64,000 bases of DNA, from contig CP064972.1 in the NCBI GenBank assembly GCA_016699405.1, forward strand, positions 4,929,501 to 4,993,500. Reading direction: 5' to 3'. Below are positions 47,235 through 56,111 of this stretch, piece by piece (the stretch's first letter is position 1; the number at the start of each line of letters is the position of its first letter). The notes beneath the pieces were generated by a model. That model saw only the letters and a program-made list of their open reading frames with translations. It did not search any database and was not told the origin of the DNA. Source of the stretch: Holophagales bacterium. GTDB taxonomy: Bacteria > Acidobacteriota > Thermoanaerobaculia > Multivoradales > JAGPDF01. The translations under genes and the position numbers were made by a program.

Positions 47235-48266
47235 TCACGGCAGGCCGAGGAAGAGCCGGCGGGTCGGCCGCGATCGCACCAGGACGGCGTGCGCCAGGAT
47301 CGGCAGCCCGACGGCACCGCCGAGGACGAGCAGCCAGCTGCCCGCCGTGCCGAACGGCTCGCTGGCGCGCTGGAGGGCTCTCTGGCCGAGGGTGATCCCG
47401 TCGCGGTGGTAGAGGAAGATGGCGAACGAGTACGGCCCGAGCCAGGCAAGAAGGCTGGCCGCCGCGCGATGCCGCAGGAGAAGCAAGACGGCCGGCACGC
47501 CGACGAGAAGCGAGAGCATGCTTCCCCGCTCCCGTTCGAGCTCGACGATGCCGAGCCCGACGAGTTGTTGCAGTACGACACCCACCAGAAGAACAACCAC
47601 CGCCGGCGCGACAACCGCGCGCGTGAAGATCCGCTCTCCGAATCGTTGCAGCCCCAGGCCCAGGAGGAAGTAGCCGAGCAGGAAGGCGACTCCGCCGAGT
47701 CGGCCCGAACGGGGCAGGTCGGCCGGTAGCAGCGTCGGGGCGAGCAGCGCCACCGCTGTCACCGCCACCCAGCGTAACGGGGTGCAAAACCCGTCGGCGG
47801 CCTCGAGCGCCAGGACCAGCAACAGGATCAGGAAGAGCGCCTGCACGAACCAGAAGTGAGCGCGAGGCTGACCGAGGACCGCGACGACGGTCGTCCACGA
47901 GTCCGGCCAGACGAGCCGCGGCGGGAAGACCCCGACGAGCAACACGACGAGGCCGTAGGCGAGCTGAGGCAGGAGGAGCCGGCGCGCCCGTCGCCGCACG
48001 AAGGCCACGACGCCCCCCGGACCCGGGGGTCGCAGAGCGAAGACCCATCCCGAAATGGCGGCGAAGAGCGGCATGCGGACGAACAGGAACGCGTCGTTGA
48101 CCTCGGCGACAAGGTCGAGCTCACCCGTCCCGCGCAGGGCGCGCGACGAGTGCACGGCGACGAGCAGCAGGATCGCCAGGCCTCGCAGCCCCTGGATCCC
48201 TTCGTCGATCGCCGGCACCGAGGTGTCGACGTCGGGCAGCTCCCTCGCCGTCGCCGGCGTCGTCAT
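47235..48266 (-). CDS. Membrane acyltransferase (acyltransferase-3 family)
   Basis: This 343-residue integral membrane protein has about ten helices. The N-terminal GIQGLRGLAILLLVAVHSSRAL carries the family His near residue 39, followed by a VRMPLFAAISGWVFAL helix and a late SFAIFLYHRDGI. Relatives add O-acyl, usually acetyl, groups to sugars or peptidoglycan. It lies between precursor B and the nucleotidyltransferase on the same strand, 29 bases after the latter, so it may belong to locus B; a surface-glycan role is equally possible. Confidence 0.78.
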   Translation of the reverse strand: MTTPATARELPDVDTSVPAIDEGIQGLRGLAILLLVAVHSSRALRGTGELDLVAEVNDAFLFVRMPLFAAISGWVFALRPPGPGGVVAFVRRRARRLLLPQLAYGLVVLLVGVFPPRLVWPDSWTTVVAVLGQPRAHFWFVQALFLILLLVLALEAADGFCTPLRWVAVTAVALLAPTLLPADLPRSGRLGGVAFLLGYFLLGLGLQRFGERIFTRAVVAPAVVVLLVGVVLQQLVGLGIVELERERGSMLSLLVGVPAVLLLLRHRAAASLLAWLGPYSFAIFLYHRDGITLGQRALQRASEPFGTAGSWLLVLGGAVGLPILAHAVLVRSRPTRRLFLGLP

Positions 48267-48295
48267 TCGGCTCTCACCTCGTCACGGGCCGAGCG

Positions 48296-49417
48296 CTAGA
48301 TCTCCCCGGTTGCTCGACACGCCCGCTCGGCCGTCCCCTGGAGCCGCTCCCGCCAGGCTTGCGGGGTGAGGCGCAGCGCCAGGTCTCCGACGAGCAGCGT
48401 TCCGCGATAGGCCGCGAAGAGCATCGCGCGCGCGCGACGGTCCAGCAGTCGCGCGCGCCGCCGACGCTCGATGCGCAACCCCCGTCGCCAGCCGGCCGCC
48501 TCGTCGTCGAAGGGAAGCTCCTCGGCGAAGCGATCGACGAGGAGCCCGGGCGCGAGCTGCCGGCGCGCCTCGCTCCACGCCGCGGCGGCGAAGCCGAGCC
48601 GCTCGAGCCAGGCGAGCAGCAGCGCCGTCCCGGTCGCCACGCTCCAGCGCCTGGCGATCTTCACCACGCCGACAGGATCGGGAGCGAGGCGCACGATCGT
48701 CGCCAGCGCATCGACCGTCGAGCGCAGCGGCACCATGAACCCGTGCTGGGTGGCGTGGAGCGCGAGCGAGACGAAGAGCTCCTCGGCCGGGAGCTGCAGC
48801 CCGCCACAGGCCCCGGCGTCCGGCTGCGATCGAGCGAAGAGCTCCGCGTGCGGGACGGAAAAGAGCGGCCAGGCGGAGAGACCGGCGTGGAGGTCGACGA
48901 GCGCGCCGTCGAGCGTCAGCACGCGCTCGTGGTAGCGCGAGACCGTCAAGGCGCGGCGCGCATCGCCCTTCAGCCCGAAACCCGCCTCCTGCCCGGCGGC
49001 CAACGCCTCGTCGAAGCGCTCGCGCGGCACGAGCAGGTCGAGGTCGGTCATCGATCGCGTGCCCGGAGGATGGACGCGGCCGCGCAACGCGATGCCCTTG
49101 AGCAGCACGAAGGGGATTCCCCGCCCGGCGAGCGGAACGGCGATCCGTTCGAGCACCTGGTGCTGCTGGGTCTCGAGACCGCCGACGATCAGGTGTTGCG
49201 CCGCGAGCCTCTGCGCGTCCTCGGCGCGCTCGGCGGCGAGGACACCGGCGCAGATGCGGGCGCCGAGCAGGGGGCCGAGGCCCTCGAGCATCGCCCGCGC
49301 CGCGAGCTCGGGAGGCAGCGGCGGCGCCTCGCCTCCGAGCCATCCGCTCGCCCGGACGATGCCGCGGAGCCGCTCGAGCAACTCCCCCGGGTCACGCCGC
49401 CTCTCGCTACGGGCCAT
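48296..49417 (-). CDS. Nucleotidyltransferase-like protein (PF14907 type)
   Basis: This 373-residue protein has the family core IPFVLLKGIALRGRVHPPG followed by RSMTDLDLLVPRE, with the Asp pair expected of nucleotidyltransferases, near residues 102-132. It then has VDLHAGLSAWPLF and a helical C-terminal half. Members are repeatedly found next to HPr-kinase homologues and PqqD carriers, including in lasso clusters such as that of pseudomycoidin, where the kinase and transferase act on the peptide C-terminus. That parallel is why I place it in locus B. ATG 49417 is used. No metal-binding test is possible from sequence alone. Confidence 0.75.
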   Translation of the reverse strand: MARSERRRDPGELLERLRGIVRASGWLGGEAPPLPPELAARAMLEGLGPLLGARICAGVLAAERAEDAQRLAAQHLIVGGLETQQHQVLERIAVPLAGRGIPFVLLKGIALRGRVHPPGTRSMTDLDLLVPRERFDEALAAGQEAGFGLKGDARRALTVSRYHERVLTLDGALVDLHAGLSAWPLFSVPHAELFARSQPDAGACGGLQLPAEELFVSLALHATQHGFMVPLRSTVDALATIVRLAPDPVGVVKIARRWSVATGTALLLAWLERLGFAAAAWSEARRQLAPGLLVDRFAEELPFDDEAAGWRRGLRIERRRRARLLDRRARAMLFAAYRGTLLVGDLALRLTPQAWRERLQGTAERACRATGEI

Positions 49418-49673
49418 TTGCCGACGTTATCGCCTGCGCTGCGGATCCCCAAGCCGGACACGGCGGCGCTGGAGCCCGGACGCCTGGAGGATGGCGACGA
49501 TGACCGGAGCGCGACGCACGCACCGTCGTGAGCCGGCAGCGATGCCGTCCCGGCGGCCGTCCACCGAGGGTCGTCGAAGCGTAGCCAGGCGCGAGGGCTC
49601 CCGCCTCGACGACCGGTTGCGCCCTCGCCGCGGGAACGACCCGGCGGTTTCCGGCTAAGATCGAAACAGCGAC

Positions 49674-51374
49674 ATGACGGCACTTCGGCTGTTCTCGGCC
49701 GCCGAGCCTCGCGGGGAGCGGGCGCTCCGGCGAATCCTCGTCGGCGGCGCGCTTCTCGGTGCGCTCGTCGCTCTCGGAGCGGCAGTCGTCTCGGCGAGAG
49801 AGCGTGTCGCTCTCGAACAACTCGCCCGCGAGCTGGCGCTCGACGTCGACTCCACGTCGCCCGCCGCCCGGGCTCTCCGCCGGGAGCTCGCTGCCGCACC
49901 GAACGGACACCGCGCCGGACTGGCCGTCGCCCGTGCCGTCGTCGCCACCGAGCTCGACCCGCAGCGTTGGCTGCGCGTGCCGGCCGGCGGGGAGGGACGG
50001 GAGGCGGCGCGCAGTCGCGAGCGCCTCGCTCACGCCGAGCGACTGGCCACGGCGGCGCTCGACGCCGCGCCGGCCGACTGGCAGGCCACCGCGCTCCTCG
50101 GCGCGACGCGCTACCTGAGACTGCTGGCGGAGCGCGATGTCGCCCTCTACCGCCATCCCGAACGGTGGGAGGCGCCGCTTTCGCTCGCCCGCCGTCGCGG
50201 CCCCGCGTTCACCGAGGCGAGCCGCCTGCTCACCGCCGGCTACCTCGAGCTCTGGCCGATGCTCTCGCCGGCCAAGCGGGCGCGAGCGCGGCCGGTGCTC
50301 GCCGAGGCCTTCGCCGACGCGGCCACCTTCGATCGCTTCTTCCCCGCCTGGGCGAAGCTGGCCCGCAACCGCGAGGAGCTCTACCTGCCGCTGCCCGATC
50401 GCGCCGACGTCTGGCGTCGGGTCGCCTCGTTCGACGCGGCGAGGTCCAACTGGCCGGCGTGGCTCGACGCCCAGGCGCGCACCGAGCAGGCCCGGCGGCG
50501 CGAGGTCGCCCTGGCGCTCGACGAGGCGCGGGCCCGAGCGCGTGGCGGAGACAGCGCCGGCGCCACGCGGCTCTACCTTCTCGCGGCCCAGAGCGGCTCG
50601 CCCTCCCTCGACGACGCCGGGGCATTCGACGCGGCGATCCGCGAGCGTCCGGCCGGAGCGATCGGCGACGCGCTCGCCGGCGTGTCTCACGACTGGCTCG
50701 AGTGGGCACTCCCGCTCTGCCGGCTGCGCAGCTGTCCGCTGTCGAACGAGACGTTCGCCCGCCTCGCCACCGCTCCCGGGCTTGCCGGAAGCGAAGTCGC
50801 CGGCGCGCTGCTCGCCGCCGGGGACCTGCCGGGAGCCGAGCTGCGCGAGCGTCGCGAGCAGGCGCAGTGGAGCGAGGCCTGGGCAGGGACCCTGCTGCTC
50901 AAGACGCGACTCCTGTTGACCCACGGCGATCTCGACGGCGCGCGCAGCGCCCTGGCCCTCGTCCATCGCGACTGGAGGCGGCGCCCGGCCTATCTGATCG
51001 CGCGCGCCGAGCTCGTTCGCCACGGCGCCGACCCGGCGGCACGCAGCGACGCCGAAGCCGACCTCCGCGCCGAGCGACACTCGGCCTGGCCCGCCACCGA
51101 GTGGCTCTGGCGCGGATCGAATGCCACCCTCTCGCTCCTGGCCGCGAGGCCCGCGCGAGCGCTGCGGATCGAGCTGCACGAGGCCCCGCCGCAGGGCGCG
51201 ATCGTCGAGCTCCAGTGGAATGGCGGAGCGCTGCCCCTGCAGGTCGTCACCGCCGATCAGCGCTCGCTGGGTGTGAGTGTGGAAGTCGAAGGAACCGAGA
51301 CGCCGAACCTGCTCCGGCTGCGGACCCTCGCCGGAGGCCGGGTCCGGCCCGGCATGGTCGAGTTGGTCGACTGA
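49674..51374 (+). CDS. Membrane-anchored TPR-like protein of unknown function
   Basis: This 566-residue protein was not recognised. One N-terminal membrane helix (about 20-40) precedes a long periplasmic helical region rich in Ala, Arg and Leu with repeat-like helix pairs (RLATAALDAAPADWQATALLG; ARSALALVHRDWRRRPAYLIA). The last 80 residues turn beta-rich (RIELHEAPPQGAIVELQWNGG). Proteins with this shape are common beside surface-glycan operons. It is divergent from the nucleotidyltransferase gene and convergent with the glycan operon. ATG 49674 lies directly before the membrane helix. Confidence 0.65.
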   Translation: MTALRLFSAAEPRGERALRRILVGGALLGALVALGAAVVSARERVALEQLARELALDVDSTSPAARALRRELAAAPNGHRAGLAVARAVVATELDPQRWLRVPAGGEGREAARSRERLAHAERLATAALDAAPADWQATALLGATRYLRLLAERDVALYRHPERWEAPLSLARRRGPAFTEASRLLTAGYLELWPMLSPAKRARARPVLAEAFADAATFDRFFPAWAKLARNREELYLPLPDRADVWRRVASFDAARSNWPAWLDAQARTEQARRREVALALDEARARARGGDSAGATRLYLLAAQSGSPSLDDAGAFDAAIRERPAGAIGDALAGVSHDWLEWALPLCRLRSCPLSNETFARLATAPGLAGSEVAGALLAAGDLPGAELRERREQAQWSEAWAGTLLLKTRLLLTHGDLDGARSALALVHRDWRRRPAYLIARAELVRHGADPAARSDAEADLRAERHSAWPATEWLWRGSNATLSLLAARPARALRIELHEAPPQGAIVELQWNGGALPLQVVTADQRSLGVSVEVEGTETPNLLRLRTLAGGRVRPGMVELVD

Positions 51375-51381
51375 CCTCGCG

Positions 51382-51399
51382 CGCTCGCGATCGCGAGCG
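51382..51399. terminator. 18-bp perfect palindrome between convergent genes
   Basis: CGCTCGCGA followed directly by TCGCGAGCG lies in the 27 bases between the stops of the TPR-like protein and the glycan operon. It may be a shared terminator; no U-tract is present. Confidence 0.35.
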
Positions 51400-51401
51400 G
51401 G

Positions 51402-53360
51402 TCAGCCGACGACTTCGAGGTGAGCTTCCGTCAGGGACCGCTGGAGGAGCGACCGCACCGCCTCGGTGTCGTTCTGGCCGCTCGCCAGACGGAGCTCGGA
51501 GAGCGCCGCGGCAAGCTCCGCGCTCGCCATCGGCTGGAGCCGCCCGACGTAGATCTTCGGATGGTGCGTCTTTTCCATCCGCTCGCCTTCGAGCTCGATC
51601 TCCTCGAAGAGCTTCTCGCCCGGCCGCATCCCGGTGACTTCGATGGGAATTTCCTCGTACGGGCGAAAGCCGGAGAGGGTGATGAGCCGCTCGGCGAGCT
51701 CGAGAATTCGCACCGGCTCGCCCATGTCGAGGACGAAGATCTCGCCGCCGCGCCCCATCGCCGCGGCCTGCAGGACGAGCTGCACCGCCTCGGGAATCGT
51801 CATGAAGTAGCGCTTCATCTCCGGATGGGTAACCGTGACCGGGCCGCCCTCCTGGATCTGGCGCTGGAAGATCGGGATGACCGACCCCGCCGAGCCCATC
51901 ACGTTGCCGAAACGCACCGCGACGAAACGACCGCCGCGACGGCGCGCGACCTCCTGCACCACGAGCTCGGCCATCCTCTTCGTCGCACCCATCACCGACG
52001 TCGGCCGGACCGCCTTGTCGGTCGAGATCAGCACGAAGGTCTCGACTTCGTGCTCGGCCGCCAGCTCGGCGAGGCCGAGCGTGCCGAAGAGGTTGTTCTT
52101 GACGGCTTCGCACGGGTTGGCTTCGACCATCGGCACATGCTTGTGCGCGGCGGCATGGGCGACCACGCGCGGCCGGTATTCCGCGAAGATCCGCCGCATC
52201 CTCCCTTCGTCGCCGATGTCGGCGAGCAGGGGGACGATCGGCAGACCCGGCGCGACGCCGCGCATCTCGCGGTCGATCTCGAAGAGCGCGTTCTCCGCCC
52301 GCTCGAGCAGGAGAAGTCGCGCCGGACGGAAACGTGCCACCTGGCGCGCCAGCTCCGAGCCGATCGAGCCACCGGCCCCGGTGACCAACACGCAGCGGCC
52401 GGCGAGCAACGCGTCGACCGCACCACCCTCGAGCCGCACCGTCGGGCGTCCCAGGAGGTCCTCGAGGTTGACGTCGCGGAAGCGGGAGACCGTCACCGTC
52501 CCCTGCAGGATCTCGAAAAGACCGGGCATGGCACGGACGCGGACCGGAATCGACTCGCAGAGCGCGACGATGCGCTTGAGGTTCTCCGACCGCGTCTCGG
52601 CGATGGTGATGATCACGTGGTCGATCGCCATTTCGCGCACCAGGCGCGGCAGGTCGCGGACCGTCCCAAGGATCTTCACCCCGTGCACGACCGTCCCCTG
52701 TTTGCTCGGGTCGTCGTCGATGAAGCCGCGGACGTCGATCTCCGACTCGCCTCGGCTCTGCAGCTCGCGCACCGCGAGCATCCCCGCCTGACCGGCGCCG
52801 ATCAACAGCACCGGCACCTGCGTTCGCTCCGCCGACGCCGGAACGACGCGCCGGCGGCGTTCGCTCCATTCCCACTGCAGCCGTCGCGCCACCCGCAGGG
52901 CGACGACCGCACCGTAGCCGAGCACCGTCGACAGGACGATCACCGAGACCGGAACGCGCCACGCCTGCAATCCCGACGGCAATCCGAAGCGCAGCGCGAG
53001 AAGCAGTCCTCCCGAAGCCAGCGCGGCCTTGCCGAACGCCCGCAGATCGCCGAGGCTGACGTATCGCCAGACGTAGGAATAGACCCCCGTCGCCACCAGG
53101 CTCGCGAACTGCAAGCCGACGGCGAGGGGAAGGTGCGTGAGGCCTTCACGCAACTGCGCCGGAGGGATCAGGAACTCGAAACGCAGCAGATACGCGAAGA
53201 CGAACCCCGCGGTCAGCGCCGCGCCGTCGAGGGCACATTGCATCCAGCGCGTCAGCAGGCGGCTCTTCCACGAGCGGCGCAGCGCCTCTTCGCCGGTCGG
53301 CTCGAGCTGGGCGCGTGCGTCCCGGGCGCTCGCCGGTATCCCCTCTCGCTCTGCACTCAT
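51402..53360 (-). CDS. Membrane-bound nucleotide-sugar 4,6-dehydratase/epimerase (CapD/WbpM/PglF type)
   Basis: This 652-residue enzyme is probably a UDP-HexNAc 4,6-dehydratase. Four N-terminal membrane helices precede a first Rossmann domain (VLLIGAGQAGMLAVREL near residue 183). The catalytic short-chain dehydrogenase domain follows (VLVTGAGGSIGSELARQ near 340, AAAHKHVPMVE, LISTDKAVRPTSVMGATKR, VRFGNVMGSAGSV). The catalytic Tyr of many relatives is replaced by Met in the SVMGATKR segment, as usual in the WbpM subclass. ATG 53360 is chosen; the 46 in-frame residues before it look non-coding. It is last in the glycan operon and makes the keto-sugar used by the aminotransferase upstream. Confidence 0.92.
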   Translation of the reverse strand: MSAEREGIPASARDARAQLEPTGEEALRRSWKSRLLTRWMQCALDGAALTAGFVFAYLLRFEFLIPPAQLREGLTHLPLAVGLQFASLVATGVYSYVWRYVSLGDLRAFGKAALASGGLLLALRFGLPSGLQAWRVPVSVIVLSTVLGYGAVVALRVARRLQWEWSERRRRVVPASAERTQVPVLLIGAGQAGMLAVRELQSRGESEIDVRGFIDDDPSKQGTVVHGVKILGTVRDLPRLVREMAIDHVIITIAETRSENLKRIVALCESIPVRVRAMPGLFEILQGTVTVSRFRDVNLEDLLGRPTVRLEGGAVDALLAGRCVLVTGAGGSIGSELARQVARFRPARLLLLERAENALFEIDREMRGVAPGLPIVPLLADIGDEGRMRRIFAEYRPRVVAHAAAHKHVPMVEANPCEAVKNNLFGTLGLAELAAEHEVETFVLISTDKAVRPTSVMGATKRMAELVVQEVARRRGGRFVAVRFGNVMGSAGSVIPIFQRQIQEGGPVTVTHPEMKRYFMTIPEAVQLVLQAAAMGRGGEIFVLDMGEPVRILELAERLITLSGFRPYEEIPIEVTGMRPGEKLFEEIELEGERMEKTHHPKIYVGRLQPMASAELAAALSELRLASGQNDTEAVRSLLQRSLTEAHLEVVG

Positions 53361-53457
53361 CCCGTTCCCGCCCCCCAGACGCGATCTCCCGCCATTGTGC
53401 CTCGAACGAAGCGACTTCGCACGCCAATCCCGTGGGCCGGTCCCGTGGGCCGGCGCT

Positions 53458-54669
53458 TCAGCACCCGACCGTTGCGGCGAGTTGACGGATGGCGGCAACG
53501 ACCTGCTCGATCTCCCCTGCCGTCATCCCCGGGAAGATCGGCAGCGACACGAGGCGTGGCCATTCCCGGGTCGACACCGGGAGGTCCTCGGGCCGCCAGC
53601 CGAAGGTCTCCTCGTAGTAGGGGTGGAGGTGAAGCGGGCGCCAGTGCACCGAGAACCCGATGCCGAGCTCGCGGAGCCGAGCGACGAAGGTGTCGCGATC
53701 GATCGTCAAGCGCTCGAGGCGCAGACGAATCGGGAAGAGGTGCCAGGAGTGGAGCCGGTCTTCCGGAAAGACCGGCAGATCGACCTCCGCGACGCTCGAA
53801 AGCGCCTCGCGGTAGGCCGCGGCGATCTGCTCCCGCTCGCGGCGCATCGCCTCGGCGCGCGCGAGCTGGTGAATCCCGATGGCGGCGGCCACGTCGGTCA
53901 GGTTGTACTTGAACCCCGGCGCGACGATGCGGTAGTCCCACGGGCCGCCCGCGTAGCGCCCCCAGGCGTCCTTCGAGAGCCCATGGAGCGACATGAGGCG
54001 CATCCGCTCGGCAAGCGCAGGGTCGTCGGTGACCGCCATGCCGCCCTCGCCGGTGGTGATCGTCTTGTTGGCGTAGAAGGAGAAGCAGGCGACCGCCGAG
54101 GTGCCCTCGCCACAGCGGACCCAGGAAGAGCCCGCGTCGGCGCGCCACGACGAGGGAAAGGCGTGCGCCGCATCCTCGACGACCCAGAGCCGGTGCCGCG
54201 CGGCGAAACGCCGCAGCGCCCCGACGTCCATCATCAGGCCGCCGACGTGCACCGGGATGACCCCGACCACCTCGATCCCCGGCGGGATCGCCGCCGGCAA
54301 CCGACCCTCCCGCAGCGCGGTGAGCTTCGCCTCCGCGTCCTCGAGATCCATGTTGAGCGTCGACGGCTCGGCGTCGACCAGGATCGGAATCGCCCCGAGG
54401 TAGCGCACCACCTCCGCGGTCGCCGCGAAGGTGTGGGTCGGCACGAGGACACCCTGCCCCGGCCTCAGCCCGAGCGCCTCGACCGCCAGGTGCAGCGCCG
54501 CCGTGGCCGAATTCACTGCCACCGCGAACCGCCCGCCGACGGCGGCAGCGAACTCCTCCTCGAAACGGCGGACCTTCGGGCCCGTGGTGAGCCAACCGCT
54601 ACGCAGCGAGTCGGCGACCTCGGCGATCTCGGCCTCGGAGATCTGCGGGCGGAAGAAGGGAACGCTCAT
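53458..54669 (-). CDS. DegT/DnrJ/EryC1 sugar aminotransferase
   Basis: This 403-residue PLP enzyme aminates a 4-keto sugar nucleotide. It opens with MSVPFFRPQISEAEI. Further motifs are VNSATAALHLA near 53, VPTHTFAATAEVV near 80 and the PLP-contacting VVEDAAHAF near 172. FSFYANKTITTGEGG carries the Schiff-base Lys near 202, and FKYNLTDVAAAIG is near 262. ATG 54669 overlaps the upstream stop (ATGA). Together with the neighbouring CapD-like dehydratase it should make an amino-dideoxy sugar, for example a UDP-bacillosamine-like precursor. The exact product cannot be read. Confidence 0.94.
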   Translation of the reverse strand: MSVPFFRPQISEAEIAEVADSLRSGWLTTGPKVRRFEEEFAAAVGGRFAVAVNSATAALHLAVEALGLRPGQGVLVPTHTFAATAEVVRYLGAIPILVDAEPSTLNMDLEDAEAKLTALREGRLPAAIPPGIEVVGVIPVHVGGLMMDVGALRRFAARHRLWVVEDAAHAFPSSWRADAGSSWVRCGEGTSAVACFSFYANKTITTGEGGMAVTDDPALAERMRLMSLHGLSKDAWGRYAGGPWDYRIVAPGFKYNLTDVAAAIGIHQLARAEAMRREREQIAAAYREALSSVAEVDLPVFPEDRLHSWHLFPIRLRLERLTIDRDTFVARLRELGIGFSVHWRPLHLHPYYEETFGWRPEDLPVSTREWPRLVSLPIFPGMTAGEIEQVVAAIRQLAATVGC

Positions 54670-55343
54670 CGTGCACCGTCCGGCAACAGGCCGGCATAGC
54701 CGCGAATCAGGTGGAAGGCCTCGGCGAACGGCACGCCGCACTGCATTCCGTGGGCCTGTGCGAGCAGTCTCAGCCCCTCCCGAGACCAGGGGTGCGGATA
54801 GGGCTGAATCTCTCCCCGATAGCAGGCGAAGGCCTCGATCTTCCGGTCGAGCTCCTGCGTGATGTCGACGAAGTAGTTCGCCGGAAAGGAGACGCCGTTC
54901 CAGAAACTGGTGTTGGGGATTTCGCAGCCGAGGATCGACACCGGCTTGCGGCGCGGCCGGGCAACGATCTTCGCCGCCTGCGCGGTGAGTCGATGGTCGA
55001 GATTCAGGTCCGTCTCGACGTGCGTGATCACCAGGTCGGGCTCGAGGCCGAGCGCGGCCACGGCGCCCGAGAGATCGGCCATCGCGACCTGATCGAACCG
55101 CTGATCCGGGAAGCCGAGGAACGTCGGCGGCTCGATCCCCAGGACGGCACACGCGGCGATCGCATCGGGCTTGTTGTCCTGGTCCCCGCCTCGCGCCGCG
55201 ATGATCCCATCGGAGAGGATGACGGTCCTGACCTCCCAATCGCCCTTCGCCAGACGCTGGATCAGACCGCCCGCTCCGAGCGTCTCGTCGTCCGCGTGGG
55301 CAACCAGGACCAGCGCGCTTCGCCTGCCCATCCCGACCGTCAT
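54666..55343 (-). CDS. PIG-L/LmbE family deacetylase
   Basis: This 225-residue zinc-dependent deacetylase of the LmbE fold has the metal motif AHADDETLGAGG near residue 15 and ETDLNLDHR near 110. Family members remove N-acetyl groups from GlcNAc-containing molecules, so it probably edits an acetylated sugar of this glycan. It is translationally coupled to the aminotransferase by ATGA and follows the sugar transferase stop by 15 bases. ATG 55343 is used; an ATG four codons in is possible. Confidence 0.88.
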   Translation of the reverse strand: MTVGMGRRSALVLVAHADDETLGAGGLIQRLAKGDWEVRTVILSDGIIAARGGDQDNKPDAIAACAVLGIEPPTFLGFPDQRFDQVAMADLSGAVAALGLEPDLVITHVETDLNLDHRLTAQAAKIVARPRRKPVSILGCEIPNTSFWNGVSFPANYFVDITQELDRKIEAFACYRGEIQPYPHPWSREGLRLLAQAHGMQCGVPFAEAFHLIRGYAGLLPDGAR

Positions 55344-55358
55344 TTTCCTCTCCTCCGC

Positions 55359-56111
55359 TCAACCCTGGCGATCAACGCCCACCCTCCCGACGGCGTCTGC
55401 CCCCTCCTGGCCGGCGGCCCCGCCAGCTCGCGCCTCCACACGGGCGGCAACCACATCTTCCCACCGTGGTGGCGGCGCGAGCGATGGCACCAGCACGGCG
55501 AGCACCGTGTGGAAGAGCACCCTCACGTCCGAGCTCCACGTTCGCCGCTCGAGATAGGCGAGATGGCCACGCAGCTTGTAAGGCTGCAGCAACTCGAGGT
55601 AGGCCCGTTCGCGATCCGTGCTCGCTGCGGCGAGCAGGCCCTCCTCGTCGCGCAGGTGGATCGCCACGGGATCCGTGACCCCGGGGCGCACTTCGAGCAC
55701 CCGTCGCCACAGCGGCGAGGAGAGGTCGACGTACCTCGGGACCTCCGGACGGGGTCCGACGAGCGCCATTTCGCCCCGCACGATGTTCCAGAGCTCCGGC
55801 AACTCGTCGATCTTCGTCCGGCGCAGGAAGGACCCGACCGGCGTCACGCGCGGATCGTCTGCCGACGTGAAGCCCGGACCGGCACCGGTTCGCGACATCG
55901 TGCGCAGCTTCAGCAGAACGAAGCGACGCCCGCCGCGACCGACCCGCTGTTGGCGGAAGATCGCCGGACCGGAGGAGGTCAGCTTCATCGCCAGGCCACC
56001 CACGAGCCAGAGCGGGCTCGAAACGAGCAGCCCCAGGAGCGCCATAGCCGCCTGGATCGGCTGAGGGAGGCCGGATCGCAAGACGGTCGCGGCCCCGGAG
56101 TCTTCGCTCAC
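55359..56111 (-). CDS. Initiating sugar phosphotransferase, short form (PglC/WcaJ-core type)
   Basis: This 250-residue membrane enzyme has one hydrophobic segment (PIQAAMALLGLLVSSPLWLVGGLAM) followed by the catalytic core: GPAIFRQQRVG, RFVLLKLRTM, TKIDELPELWNIVRGEMALVGPRPE and VRPGVTDPVAI. It lacks the extra membrane helices and Rossmann domain of the long transferase at 16196-17605, and has the size of PglC-like enzymes. GTG 56111 overlaps the wecB stop (GTGA). The last 30 residues are Ala/Gly-rich and variable. It would load the first sugar of the operon's glycan onto undecaprenyl phosphate. Confidence 0.88.
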   Translation of the reverse strand: MSEDSGAATVLRSGLPQPIQAAMALLGLLVSSPLWLVGGLAMKLTSSGPAIFRQQRVGRGGRRFVLLKLRTMSRTGAGPGFTSADDPRVTPVGSFLRRTKIDELPELWNIVRGEMALVGPRPEVPRYVDLSSPLWRRVLEVRPGVTDPVAIHLRDEEGLLAAASTDRERAYLELLQPYKLRGHLAYLERRTWSSDVRVLFHTVLAVLVPSLAPPPRWEDVVAARVEARAGGAAGQEGADAVGRVGVDRQG

